64,000 nucleotides of DNA from Acidimicrobiia bacterium (lineage in GTDB: Bacteria; Acidobacteriota; Vicinamibacteria; Vicinamibacterales; SCN-69-37). The DNA lies in NCBI GenBank assembly GCA_016871335.1, contig VFZF01000004.1, forward strand, positions 1-64,000, in the 5' to 3' direction. Positions within the stretch are counted from its first letter, which is position 1, and each line of letters starts with the position of its first letter. The notes below the pieces were generated by a model that saw only the letters and a program-made list of their open reading frames with translations, did no database searches and had not been told where the DNA came from. The position numbers and the translations under genes are program-made. This document shows positions 45,152-53,359 of this stretch, one piece after another.

Positions 45152-47679
45152 GACGTGGACTTCTCCCACGCAGCCTTCGCCGCTCTGGCTTCCACGCCCG
45201 CATCCACGTTCCGGTTCGTCGGCCTGTCCGGGTCATTCGACGCGCGGCCGTCACCGCCGGCCCAGGGCGGCGTCACACGCAACGTCTCCGGCCACAGGAT
45301 GTCGGGGAATGACGCCGGCCCGGATCGCGCGGGCTTGCCGGCGGCCTTCGCCTCAAGCGCGCGCAGGATCTTCTCGGGTGTCACCGGAATCGAGTCGATG
45401 CGCACGCCGACCGCGTCATACACGGCATTGGCAACGGCCGGCATGATCGGCAGCAACGGTCCCTGCCCCACTTCCTTCGCGCCGAACGGGCCGGCAGGAT
45501 CCGGATCCTCGATCAGGTCCGTGATGACGTCAGGCATGTCCAGGCTCGTCGGGCTCTTGTATTCGAGGATCGACGGAAACTTGTGGACCAGTGCATTCGA
45601 GAGTTTCGCGGGGAGACGACGGAAGACCTGCTCTTCCATCAGGGCCTCCCCGATGCCCATGTAGACGCCGCCCTCGACCTGCCCGCGCACCAAGGTCGGA
45701 TTCAGAGCACGACCGATGTCATGCGCAATCCACACGCGCGGTACCGTCACCCATCCGGTGTCCGGATCAACGTCCACTTCGACCACGGCGGCGGTATACG
45801 AGTACGTCGGTGACGGCCCGACGCCGCCGCCTTTAAATCGCGCGGCCGACCGCGGCGGGGTGTACGACCCGGTCGTGCCCAGCGTGCCGAACCTGGCCTC
45901 GGCCATGCAGACGGCTTCCTGGAAGGTGCACCCCTTGTTGGGGTCCTCGGTGTCGCACACGCGCCGCCCGGCAAAGACCAACCGGTCTTTCGGAATCTCC
46001 AGTTTCGTGCTCACGGCATCGGCGATTAGTTCCCGCGCGCGCTCGGCCGCCTGAATGGCCGCGTTGCCCATCATCAGCGTCACGCGACTCGAATACGACC
46101 CGAGATCCACGGGCGTCAGATCGGTGTCGCCAGTGACCGCCCGGACATCAAACGGGTCAATGCCGAGCACCTCCGCCACAATCCCCACCAGCACGTCGTC
46201 CGACCCCTGGCCGATTTCAGTCGCGCCGCAGAACACCGTGACGCCGCCGCTGCGATCGAGCTTCAACTGCACGCCGGAGTGCGGCAGGTCGTTCCAGTTG
46301 ATCGGCAACCCCGCCCCTGAGAGATAGGACGAACACGCGAGGCCCACACCCTTGCCGTGCGGGAGCTTGCGGTACTTGTCGCGCCACCCGGATCGCTCGA
46401 CCACCTTCTTGATGCAATCGGACAGCCCGATCGTGCGCACGCGCAGGAAGTTGGCCGTGAGGCTGTCGGGCGGTTGCACGATGTTGAGACGCAGGTCCGC
46501 CGGATCGATTGACAGCCTCTCGGCGATCTTGTCGAGTTGCACTTCCTGACCAAAACGTGACTGCGGCGTGCCGTGGCCCCGCTTCGGGCCGCACGGCGGC
46601 TTGTTCGTGAAGACGCGACAGCCGCGGAAGCGGTACGTCGGAATGTCGTACGTCACGGTCTGTAAGGCGCCGGTGTAGAACGTGCTCGCCACGCCGTACG
46701 ACCCATACGCACCGCCATCAAGCAGCGTCTGCAGATCCAGCCCCGTCAGCTTCCCGTCGTTGGTCACACCAGCGCGGAAGCGCATGAGCACCGGGTGCCG
46801 CCCGCGATGGCAATAAAACACCTCTTCGCGGTTCAGACAGATCTTGACCGGCCGATCGAGACGCATGGCCGCGTACGCGACGACCACCTCGTGGTTGAAG
46901 GGGTCGCTCTTGCCGCCGAATCCTCCGCCGTTCGGCGTCGCAATCACCCGGATATGGGCCGCCGGGATCCCCAGCGCTTTCGCGAGCGCGCGGTGCAGAT
47001 AGTGCGGCGTCTGTGTGCTTGAGTAGACGACCAGTTTGCCGTCGGCGTCCTTGGTCGCCACCGTCGCATGTTGTTCGAGCGGCAGGTGTGTATTGCCTTC
47101 GAAGAAGAACAGGTCATCGAAGACGTGATCGGCCTTCGCGATCGCGTCGTCCACCTCGCCAAACTGCAGCGCCACGGCCTTGTGGACGTTGCCAACATCG
47201 CCGTAGTCGTGAATGCGCGGCTCCGGATACGTCAGGCTGTCGATCGGCGACGCAAACGTGCGCAGTGGTTCGTATGCGACGTCGATCAGGTTGACGGCCG
47301 CTTCCGCCGTCGCCTCATCGCGGGCTACGACCGCCGCCACCGGATCGCCGACAAACCGCACGACGTCCCGGCACAACGCGTGTTCGTCATGGCTCACCGG
47401 CAGAATGCCATAGGCCGTCGGAAACTGCTCGCCGGTCAGCACCAGGTGCACGCCCGCCAGCGCCTGGGCCTTCGAGATGTCGACCTTCACGATCTTCGCG
47501 TGCGGCACACTCGACCGCAACAGGCGGCAATGCACCATCCGCGGCAACATCACATCGTCGGCAAACGTCGTCTGGCCGGTGACCTTCGCGCGGCCATCCA
47601 CGCGACGCCTCGCGCGGCCGATCACGGCCGCGCCTGTTGGGCGGATGGGCAGGTGGGCGGATGGGCGGTTGCTCGCCAT
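45148..47679 (-). CDS. hcrA: Molybdenum-binding large subunit, 4-hydroxybenzoyl-CoA reductase type
   Basis: 843 residues. The molybdopterin cytosine-dinucleotide signature segments are present: GGGFGGKSDPFNHEVVVAYA, KPPCGPKRGHGTPQSRFGQE, IGQGSDDVLVGIVAEVLG, and the catalytic Glu region GAKEVGQGPLLPIMPA near residue 734. Phe/Pro/Gly-rich pockets resemble the 4-hydroxybenzoyl-CoA reductase alpha subunit. ATG 47679 overlaps the last base of hcrC. Its first codons (AHLPIRPTG) are encoded by a GATGGGCG-type repeat (47637-47670), so the start was chosen with caution. The frame upstream to 47877 belongs to the hcrC gene in another frame. Confidence 0.86.
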   Translation of the reverse strand: MASNRPSAHLPIRPTGAAVIGRARRRVDGRAKVTGQTTFADDVMLPRMVHCRLLRSSVPHAKIVKVDISKAQALAGVHLVLTGEQFPTAYGILPVSHDEHALCRDVVRFVGDPVAAVVARDEATAEAAVNLIDVAYEPLRTFASPIDSLTYPEPRIHDYGDVGNVHKAVALQFGEVDDAIAKADHVFDDLFFFEGNTHLPLEQHATVATKDADGKLVVYSSTQTPHYLHRALAKALGIPAAHIRVIATPNGGGFGGKSDPFNHEVVVAYAAMRLDRPVKICLNREEVFYCHRGRHPVLMRFRAGVTNDGKLTGLDLQTLLDGGAYGSYGVASTFYTGALQTVTYDIPTYRFRGCRVFTNKPPCGPKRGHGTPQSRFGQEVQLDKIAERLSIDPADLRLNIVQPPDSLTANFLRVRTIGLSDCIKKVVERSGWRDKYRKLPHGKGVGLACSSYLSGAGLPINWNDLPHSGVQLKLDRSGGVTVFCGATEIGQGSDDVLVGIVAEVLGIDPFDVRAVTGDTDLTPVDLGSYSSRVTLMMGNAAIQAAERARELIADAVSTKLEIPKDRLVFAGRRVCDTEDPNKGCTFQEAVCMAEARFGTLGTTGSYTPPRSAARFKGGGVGPSPTYSYTAAVVEVDVDPDTGWVTVPRVWIAHDIGRALNPTLVRGQVEGGVYMGIGEALMEEQVFRRLPAKLSNALVHKFPSILEYKSPTSLDMPDVITDLIEDPDPAGPFGAKEVGQGPLLPIMPAVANAVYDAVGVRIDSIPVTPEKILRALEAKAAGKPARSGPASFPDILWPETLRVTPPWAGGDGRASNDPDRPTNRNVDAGVEARAAKAAWEKSTS

Positions 47680-48149
47680 CACGGGTTCCTGCGGGCCGCT
47701 TCTTCGACGGCATCGAGAATCTGCTGATACCCCGTGCAGCGGCAGAGGTTGCCGGAAAGGGCTTCCTTGATGAGTTCGCGCGAAGGGTGGGGTTCGCGAT
47801 CGAGAAGGGCCTTCGCGGTAATGAGGATGCCGGGGGTGCAGTAGCCGCATTGGGCGCCACCGAGGTCGGCGAAACACTCCTGCAGCGGATGAAGTCGGCC
47901 GTCCTCGACGAGTCCCTCGACGGTGGTCACCTGCCGGCCTTCACACTCGTGGGCCACCAGCAGGCACGACAGGAGCGGTTGACCATCCACCAGCACGGCG
48001 CACGCCCCACACTCGCCGAGTTCGCACCCGTGTTTGGTTCCCGTGAGGTTCAGGTCCTCGCGGAGCACCTCGAGCAACGTCTTGTCGGGATCCACCAACA
48101 GGTCGGCCGGCTCCCCGTTCACGGCCATTGTGATGCGCAGCTTCGTCAT
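47679..48149 (-). CDS. hcrC: [2Fe-2S] small subunit of the 4-hydroxybenzoyl-CoA reductase-type enzyme
   Basis: 156 residues with the two-domain [2Fe-2S] plan of xanthine-oxidase-family small subunits: plant-ferredoxin set CELGECGACAVLVDGQPLLSC and helical set QCGYCTPGILITAK...NLCRCTGYQQI. ATG 48149 has GAGGAG five bases upstream. First gene of the hcrC-hcrA-hcrB operon, each stop overlapping the next start. Divergent from the DUF885 gene at 48199 with only 49 nt between starts. Confidence 0.93.
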   Translation of the reverse strand: MTKLRITMAVNGEPADLLVDPDKTLLEVLREDLNLTGTKHGCELGECGACAVLVDGQPLLSCLLVAHECEGRQVTTVEGLVEDGRLHPLQECFADLGGAQCGYCTPGILITAKALLDREPHPSRELIKEALSGNLCRCTGYQQILDAVEEAARRNP

Positions 48150-48198
48150 GCAACTCCTCAAGAATGGTAATCGGAACTTCGTATAAACTGCGCGCACC

Positions 48199-50472
48199 AT
48201 GAAATCTTCTTCACTCCGTCGTGTTGGCGTCAGCACCCTCCTTCTTGCGGCGGTGGCTTGGCCGCTGACAATGACGCCGCAGGCGCAGCAGGCACCAGCA
48301 GCGCCGTCGGCCGCCACGACCGTTCCGAAAGACCTGAAGCCGCTTCTGCTGCCCAGGCAGAGTGAAATGCGGATTCCGATGCAGTGGTACACCGCCGACC
48401 GGCAGGTCTTGGCGCAGAACTATCTGCCGGGCGTGGGCGGTGGCGGCGGGCGCGGAGGTGGAGGTGGCCGGGGCGGCGGGCGCGCGGGTGGCGCGCCGGA
48501 GACACCGGCGGCCCCGGCAATCGCGCTTCCGTCACTCTCGACAAACCGGATTGCGCGCTTGAAACGCCTCGATCTGGATTGGCAGCTGGCGCTCACGCGT
48601 GTTGACGCGGCCCGGCTGTCTCCGGCCGCTCAGGCGGACCTCGCGCAGTTGAAGACCACCATTGCCAGCAATCTCGCGGCGCTCGACGCGGACGCGACGG
48701 TGATCGCGGCCCTCACACCGATTCTGCCGTTTGCGCGTGACCTCGTGGAGATTTACGAGGCCCGTGTGCGCGTGGACAACATGGACGCGCAGACATCAGC
48801 CGGCCGGATCACGAAGGCGCACAAGGACATCGCAGCAGTGAGGGCGAAGGTCGAGGCAGGCACGATCACGATTGCGCCCGACCTCGCGCGACAGGCCGCG
48901 GCCGCCACGGATGGCCTCCGGACGTCCATGGCCGAGTGGTTCGGGTTCTACAACGAGTACGACCCGCTCTTCACCTGGTGGATGAACCTGCCGTACGGCC
49001 ACCTGAACCGCGAACTTGAGCAGTACGCCGCCCTGCTCCGCGACACGGTGGCCGCCGCCACCCAGCAGAATGCCGGACACACGCCGGCCGGCGCAGACAT
49101 CGCGCCGGTCGCGCCTCCCCTGCGACCGTCGGTGCCGGATCTGCAGGCGCTGATGGCCCTTCCCCAGGACGAAACCATCGACATCGTCGCGGCCTTCCGC
49201 GGAACCGGCGCCGGCGGCCGTGGGGGTGGCGGGGGTCGTGGTACGGCGCCTGGCGCAGCACCTGCGCCGGTGCGCGACGTCGCGTTCCATCAGGCGTGGC
49301 TTGAGGCCCTCAAGACCGTCGACTTCAACGCCCTCTCCCGCAACGCCCAGGTGAACTACCTGGCGATCAAGCGGATGTGCGAACAGCAGATTGCGCGCGC
49401 GAACTTTGTACCGCCCGCGAACATCCCCCGGAAGACCGACAACAGCGGCATCACCGGCCCGGCGCGCGGCCGTGACGGTCTCATCCTCGACCTTGCCGAC
49501 GAGATGATCCCCTACTCGCCCGAGGAGCTCATCGAACTGGGCAACCGCGAGTTTGCGTGGACCGTGAAGGAAATGGAAAAAGCCGCCGCCGAACTCGGCT
49601 TTGGCGGCGACTGGATGAAGGCGCTCGAGCACACGAAGATCACCGCAGTCCCCCCGGGCAAACAACCCGAGATGATTCGTGACCTCGTGTATCACGCGGC
49701 CGACTACCTGATCCTCAACGACCTCATCACCGTGTCGCCGGTCAACCGCGAAGCCCTGCGCATGGGCATGATGTCGCCCGAGCGCCAGCTTGTGAATCCG
49801 TTTTTCCTCGGGGGCTCACAGATCACCGTGTCGTACCCCACCAACACGATGGAATACGACCAGCGCATCCAGAGCATGCGCGGCAACAACCCCGGCTTCT
49901 CCAACGCGACGGCCGGCCACGAACTCATCCCCGGCCACAACTACACCGGCTACATGGGCCAGCGGCTTGCGGGCCATCGTGCGAACCTCGGCGTGAGCAC
50001 GCCCTTCTATGGCGAAGGCTGGCCGCTCTACTGGGAAACGCTGCTGTACGACATCGGTTTCCACGACACGCCCGAGAAGAAGGTCGGCGCGCTCTTCTGG
50101 CGCATGCACCGCGCCGCGCGCATCGTCTTCTCCCTGAACTTCCACATGGGTCGCTGGTCGCCGCAGGAGGCGGTGGACTTCCTGGTGAACGAAGTCGGGC
50201 ACGAGCGTGAGAACGCGACAGCGGAAGTGCGCCGATCCTTCCAGGGCAACTACGGGCCGCTGTATCAGGCGGCGTACCTGCTCGGCGGACTCCAGTTGCG
50301 CGGACTCAAGGCCGAACTCGTGGATACGGGCCACATGACACTCAAGGAGTTCCACGACGCCGTTGTGCTGCAGGGCTCAATGCCTTTCCCGCTCACGCGC
50401 CTGGCCATTTCGAAGATGCCGCTCACCCGCGACATGAACCTCGACTGGAAGTTCTACGGGGAACTCAAGTAG
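48199..50472 (+). CDS. Exported DUF885 peptidase-like protein with glycine-rich inserts
   Basis: 757 residues with a signal peptide (TLLLAAVAWPLTMTPQAQ). DUF885 zinc motif GHELIPGHNYTGY near residue 573 and TPFYGEGWPLYWE downstream. Two Gly/Arg-rich stretches (about 48436-48505 and 49205-49260) lie in linkers around a helical N-terminal half. It is a close paralogue of the protein at 53360 (shared NYLPG, SPNRIARLKR-like, PRKTDNSGI, RGRxGLILDLADEMIPY), separated by two minus-strand genes. Predicted periplasmic metallopeptidase. TATAAA/TAAACT lies 9-11 nt before the ATG. Confidence 0.86.
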   Translation: MKSSSLRRVGVSTLLLAAVAWPLTMTPQAQQAPAAPSAATTVPKDLKPLLLPRQSEMRIPMQWYTADRQVLAQNYLPGVGGGGGRGGGGGRGGGRAGGAPETPAAPAIALPSLSTNRIARLKRLDLDWQLALTRVDAARLSPAAQADLAQLKTTIASNLAALDADATVIAALTPILPFARDLVEIYEARVRVDNMDAQTSAGRITKAHKDIAAVRAKVEAGTITIAPDLARQAAAATDGLRTSMAEWFGFYNEYDPLFTWWMNLPYGHLNRELEQYAALLRDTVAAATQQNAGHTPAGADIAPVAPPLRPSVPDLQALMALPQDETIDIVAAFRGTGAGGRGGGGGRGTAPGAAPAPVRDVAFHQAWLEALKTVDFNALSRNAQVNYLAIKRMCEQQIARANFVPPANIPRKTDNSGITGPARGRDGLILDLADEMIPYSPEELIELGNREFAWTVKEMEKAAAELGFGGDWMKALEHTKITAVPPGKQPEMIRDLVYHAADYLILNDLITVSPVNREALRMGMMSPERQLVNPFFLGGSQITVSYPTNTMEYDQRIQSMRGNNPGFSNATAGHELIPGHNYTGYMGQRLAGHRANLGVSTPFYGEGWPLYWETLLYDIGFHDTPEKKVGALFWRMHRAARIVFSLNFHMGRWSPQEAVDFLVNEVGHERENATAEVRRSFQGNYGPLYQAAYLLGGLQLRGLKAELVDTGHMTLKEFHDAVVLQGSMPFPLTRLAISKMPLTRDMNLDWKFYGELK

Positions 50473-50547
50473 GGCCCGCTGAATTGGAGCGGGCCACGTA
50501 GGGCCCGCTGAACTTCAGCGGGCCGGCGCGCTCAAGTTCAGCGCGCC
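50473..50547. repeat. Cluster of three palindromes
   Basis: Three hairpins follow each other: GGCCCGCT/AGCGGGCC (50473-50495, loop GAATTGG), GGCCCGCTGAA/TTCAGCGGGCC (50502-50524, 1-nt loop) and GGCGCGCT/AGCGCGCC (50525-50547, loop CAAGTTC), with GTAGG or CTACG borders. The third is identical to the copy at 7332. It lies between convergent genes, and the last copy reads into the symporter gene: its bases encode the final RRAR and the stop codon. Confidence 0.88.
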
Positions 50548-51962
50548 CTACGTAATCCCGACGCGGCCAGTGACAGGAGTACGGTCATCGATGCGCCGAT
50601 GGCGGCATACCAGGGCCACGCGACGGTCGTGAATGCCCACACCGAGAACACGGTGATCCATGACGCCAGCATGGCGCCGGCGACCGGCCACGGCTGCACG
50701 CGTCGTCGCATCACCGCCACGAGGAACGCCCCGAGCACCGGTCCGGCGCCCAGGCCGAGCACGGCAAGCCCGGCGTCCAGCACCGACTGAGTGAGCTGCG
50801 TCGCCAGCAGGGCGATCCCGATCTGGACCACGCCCCACGCGATGGTCGCGCGATGGGCGACGCGCAGCATCTGGCCGTCGGTGGCGTCGGGCTGCCAGTA
50901 CTTCAGATAGAAGTCATTGACCGTCGTGGCAGCCAGCGAATTGATCGACGGCGACAACGCAGCCGCGACAATGGCCGCGACGACACACCCGGCGAGTCCA
51001 GCCGGCACATGGTCGCGCACAAACGTCGGAATCAACATGTCACCACGGGTCAGGTCAGGTGCACCCGCCTGCTGGTAGAACGCCGCGAGCGCCACCCCGA
51101 TGAACAGGAACAGCGCGAACTGCAGAAACACGAGGATGCCGCTCAGCGACAGTCCCACCTGTGCCTGCCGCTGCGACTGCGCCGTCAGCAGCCGCTGCAC
51201 GAGGAACTGATCCGTGCCGTGGGTCGCCAGCGTCAGCGCAACGCCGCCCACCATACCCGCCCAGAACGTGTAGGCCTTGAAGAAGTCCAGCCGGAAATCA
51301 AAGACCGCGAACCGTCCGGTCGCCTCGCCGAAGTCGACCACCGCCCCGACGCCACCGGGGAGGCCGGCCAGTGCGAACCACAACACGATCAACGCCCCCG
51401 CCAGATACACAAACATCTGCACCACGTCGGTCCAGATCACCGCGGACGCGCCGCCATAAAACGTGTACACGATCATCGCGACGCCAAGCACCAGAACGGC
51501 AACCCACACAGGCACACCGACCAGCGTGGCCACCACGGCTGAGGTCGCAAACAGTCGGATCCCGTCAGCCGAACTGCGCGTAATCAGAAACATCGCCGAA
51601 CCGAGATTCCGGACAGGCGCGCCAAACCGCTCGTGCAGCACCTCATACGAGGTCAGCAGCTCACGCGCGAAGTACTTCGGAATAAACAGCGCGCTGATGA
51701 GGAAGCGGCCGGCGATATACCCGAGAGCCAGTTGCAGAAAGGCGAAGTTCCCGTTCGCCGCGTACGTCTGCGCCGGAATGCCGATGAACGTCAGCGTGCT
51801 CGTCTCGGTCGCGACGACCGTGAAACACACCGCCCACCACGGCACGGAGCGGCTGATCAGGAAATACTCGGACGCGGTCGTCTGACGCTTCGCGAAGCTG
51901 GATCCCAGCCAGATGATCAGCGCGATGTAGATCCCGATGATGAGGTAGTCGAGGCCAGCCAT
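50538..51962 (-). CDS. Sodium:solute symporter family protein
   Basis: 474 residues with about 13 hydrophobic helices of the LeuT-fold SSS family: GLDYLIIGIYIALIIWLG at the start, EYFLISRSVPWWAV, the helix-3 signature ATETSTLTFIGIPAQTYAANG, and SPSINSLAATTVNDFYLKYW late. It should carry a sugar, amino acid or other metabolite with Na+ across the inner membrane. Start ATG 51962 is chosen over 51974. The C-terminal RRAR and stop come from the palindrome at 50525-50547. RDD-protein gene ends 13 nt upstream. Confidence 0.92.
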   Translation of the reverse strand: MAGLDYLIIGIYIALIIWLGSSFAKRQTTASEYFLISRSVPWWAVCFTVVATETSTLTFIGIPAQTYAANGNFAFLQLALGYIAGRFLISALFIPKYFARELLTSYEVLHERFGAPVRNLGSAMFLITRSSADGIRLFATSAVVATLVGVPVWVAVLVLGVAMIVYTFYGGASAVIWTDVVQMFVYLAGALIVLWFALAGLPGGVGAVVDFGEATGRFAVFDFRLDFFKAYTFWAGMVGGVALTLATHGTDQFLVQRLLTAQSQRQAQVGLSLSGILVFLQFALFLFIGVALAAFYQQAGAPDLTRGDMLIPTFVRDHVPAGLAGCVVAAIVAAALSPSINSLAATTVNDFYLKYWQPDATDGQMLRVAHRATIAWGVVQIGIALLATQLTQSVLDAGLAVLGLGAGPVLGAFLVAVMRRRVQPWPVAGAMLASWITVFSVWAFTTVAWPWYAAIGASMTVLLSLAASGLRRAR

Positions 51963-51975
51963 ATGCTGGCCCACA

Positions 51976-53145
51976 CTATAGCTGCGTCGGCGCGTCCTTG
52001 ATCACCCAGGTGCCCACGGCCTTGTCGTGCCAGCCCTGTCGGGCCGGCTGGCCGTCCGGTGCCAGGTCGTCACTGCGCAGGATCCACAACACGCCGATGC
52101 CGAGCGCCACAAACGACAGGGCGCCCGCCAGCGCGCGCACAATCGCGTCGGCCGCCTCAAACCGCGCACCGGAGATCTTGATGATGCGCAGCTTCATGAT
52201 GATCCCGCCTACCGTGGTGCCCTTCCACGTCCAGAACGCGATGAAGTAGACCAGCAACAGCGGAAAGAAGAAATCCACATATCGCGGAAACAGCGTGCCC
52301 CGCAGACCCTCATGCGCAATCGCCACCAGCATCACGTCCAAACCAAAGGCCACCGCGCGATCAAGGAACGTCGCGCGAATCAGCGAGACGGACGAAGGTG
52401 GCGTGGGTGGCGTGGGTGGCGTGGGGGTGGGTATGTAGGGCGCGCTGACCTGCAGCGCGCCGTGTTCGTTGGGTGAGGTTGGGTCGGGTTGGGTGGATGC
52501 CGTCGGCCGCGGCGATTCCTTCCGCCACGCCGACAGAAACGCGAGCACGGCGGCGCCAAGACCGAAAACGCCGACGAGCCCCCAGGCCACAAAGCCGAGC
52601 ACGGGCACCATGTAGACGAGCGTCAGCAGCGAGAAGCCCAGCACAAACGACCGGAGGGCCATTGCACGATTCGACGGATCGCCAGGGGCGATCAGGTTGT
52701 CGCCGATCCAGCGCATGACTGCGACGCGGCCCACAACGGCCGCCACCACCAGTGCGCACAGGACAAACGGCACCACCACAAGGCCGACAATGGTGACCGC
52801 CAGCAGCGCGGCGATCGGCGCCCAGAGCAACAGCGTCAACAGGCCGACCATGAAGGTGCCGAAGGGCCGGCGCGCCAACTCCTCCGTCGTCGTCCGCACC
52901 GGATCGTGCAGAAGCAGAGTCACGACCAGATACACGATGAAAAAGAAGCCGACGATGGACCAGACCCAGCCGACGCTGGGCACAATCGGCCGTCCCCAGA
53001 TCAGGCCGCCGGTGATCCACGGCATGACGGACCGCATCCAGTCGCCGAGTACTCCGGTGCCGATCACGATGTGCTCGCCGGCAAAGATGAAGTCCGCGGG
53101 AAATCCAACATCCGTACCGATCGTGACGACGTCGTTGCGCACCAT
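51976..53145 (-). CDS. RDD-family membrane protein with repeat-derived linker
   Basis: 389 residues. The N-terminal half has about five helices (WSIVGFFFIVYLVVTLLL, LLLWAPIAALLAVTIVGLVVVPF, SFVLGFSLLTLVYMVPVLG) after a bit of beta-like sequence (RNDVVTIGTDVGFPADFIF) that looks like the end of a polymer-forming or bactofilin-like strand repeat. The C-terminal third is an RDD domain (LIRATFLDRAVAFGLDVMLVAI, WTWKGTTVGGIIMKLRI). The linker between (about 52397-52496) is made of intergenic-type repeats. The N-terminus appears truncated at a junction near 53150. Start ATG 53145 is uncertain. Confidence 0.7.
   Translation of the reverse strand: MVRNDVVTIGTDVGFPADFIFAGEHIVIGTGVLGDWMRSVMPWITGGLIWGRPIVPSVGWVWSIVGFFFIVYLVVTLLLHDPVRTTTEELARRPFGTFMVGLLTLLLWAPIAALLAVTIVGLVVVPFVLCALVVAAVVGRVAVMRWIGDNLIAPGDPSNRAMALRSFVLGFSLLTLVYMVPVLGFVAWGLVGVFGLGAAVLAFLSAWRKESPRPTASTQPDPTSPNEHGALQVSAPYIPTPTPPTPPTPPSSVSLIRATFLDRAVAFGLDVMLVAIAHEGLRGTLFPRYVDFFFPLLLVYFIAFWTWKGTTVGGIIMKLRIIKISGARFEAADAIVRALAGALSFVALGIGVLWILRSDDLAPDGQPARQGWHDKAVGTWVIKDAPTQL
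52397..52496. repeat. Three repeat types in tandem inside a coding region
   Basis: Reading left to right: a 9-bp GGTGGCGTG unit in four degenerate copies (52397-52432, giving PTPPTPPTPP on the minus strand), the palindrome GGCGCGCTG/CAGCGCGCC (52439-52461), and GGTTGGGTGA-type units (52466-52495), the reverse complement of the 10-mer at 1-38. All lie in frame in the RDD gene. Confidence 0.85.
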
Positions 53146-53149
53146 CGCG

Positions 53150-53237
53150 CCAGGTTCGACGTCAGCGTCGCCGCCGTGGCGTACACCATGTCCTGGAACT
53201 CACGGAGGAACGCCTCGAACTTCCCGGTCACGGTCAC
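53150..53237 (-). pseudogene. Remnant of an ECF-type sigma factor start
   Basis: In a different frame just upstream of the RDD gene the minus strand reads GKFEAFLREFQDMVYATAATLTSN, the pattern of the first helices of an ECF sigma-factor region 2 (FxxFLREYQDMVYxTAxRLTGN). The similarity ends abruptly near 53150, where the RDD frame begins. Only about 25 codons survive. Short match, moderate confidence. Confidence 0.45.
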
Positions 53238-53359
53238 GGCTGACCTGCGTCGGCAACGGTCATTGCCAGACAAACACGGCAGGTGAAAAAAAGTTGCAAC
53301 GCTGGTCGTCATTGCACCGCGGCGGTAGACTACCGGCCTTCGGACACAAGGGAGCAGCA

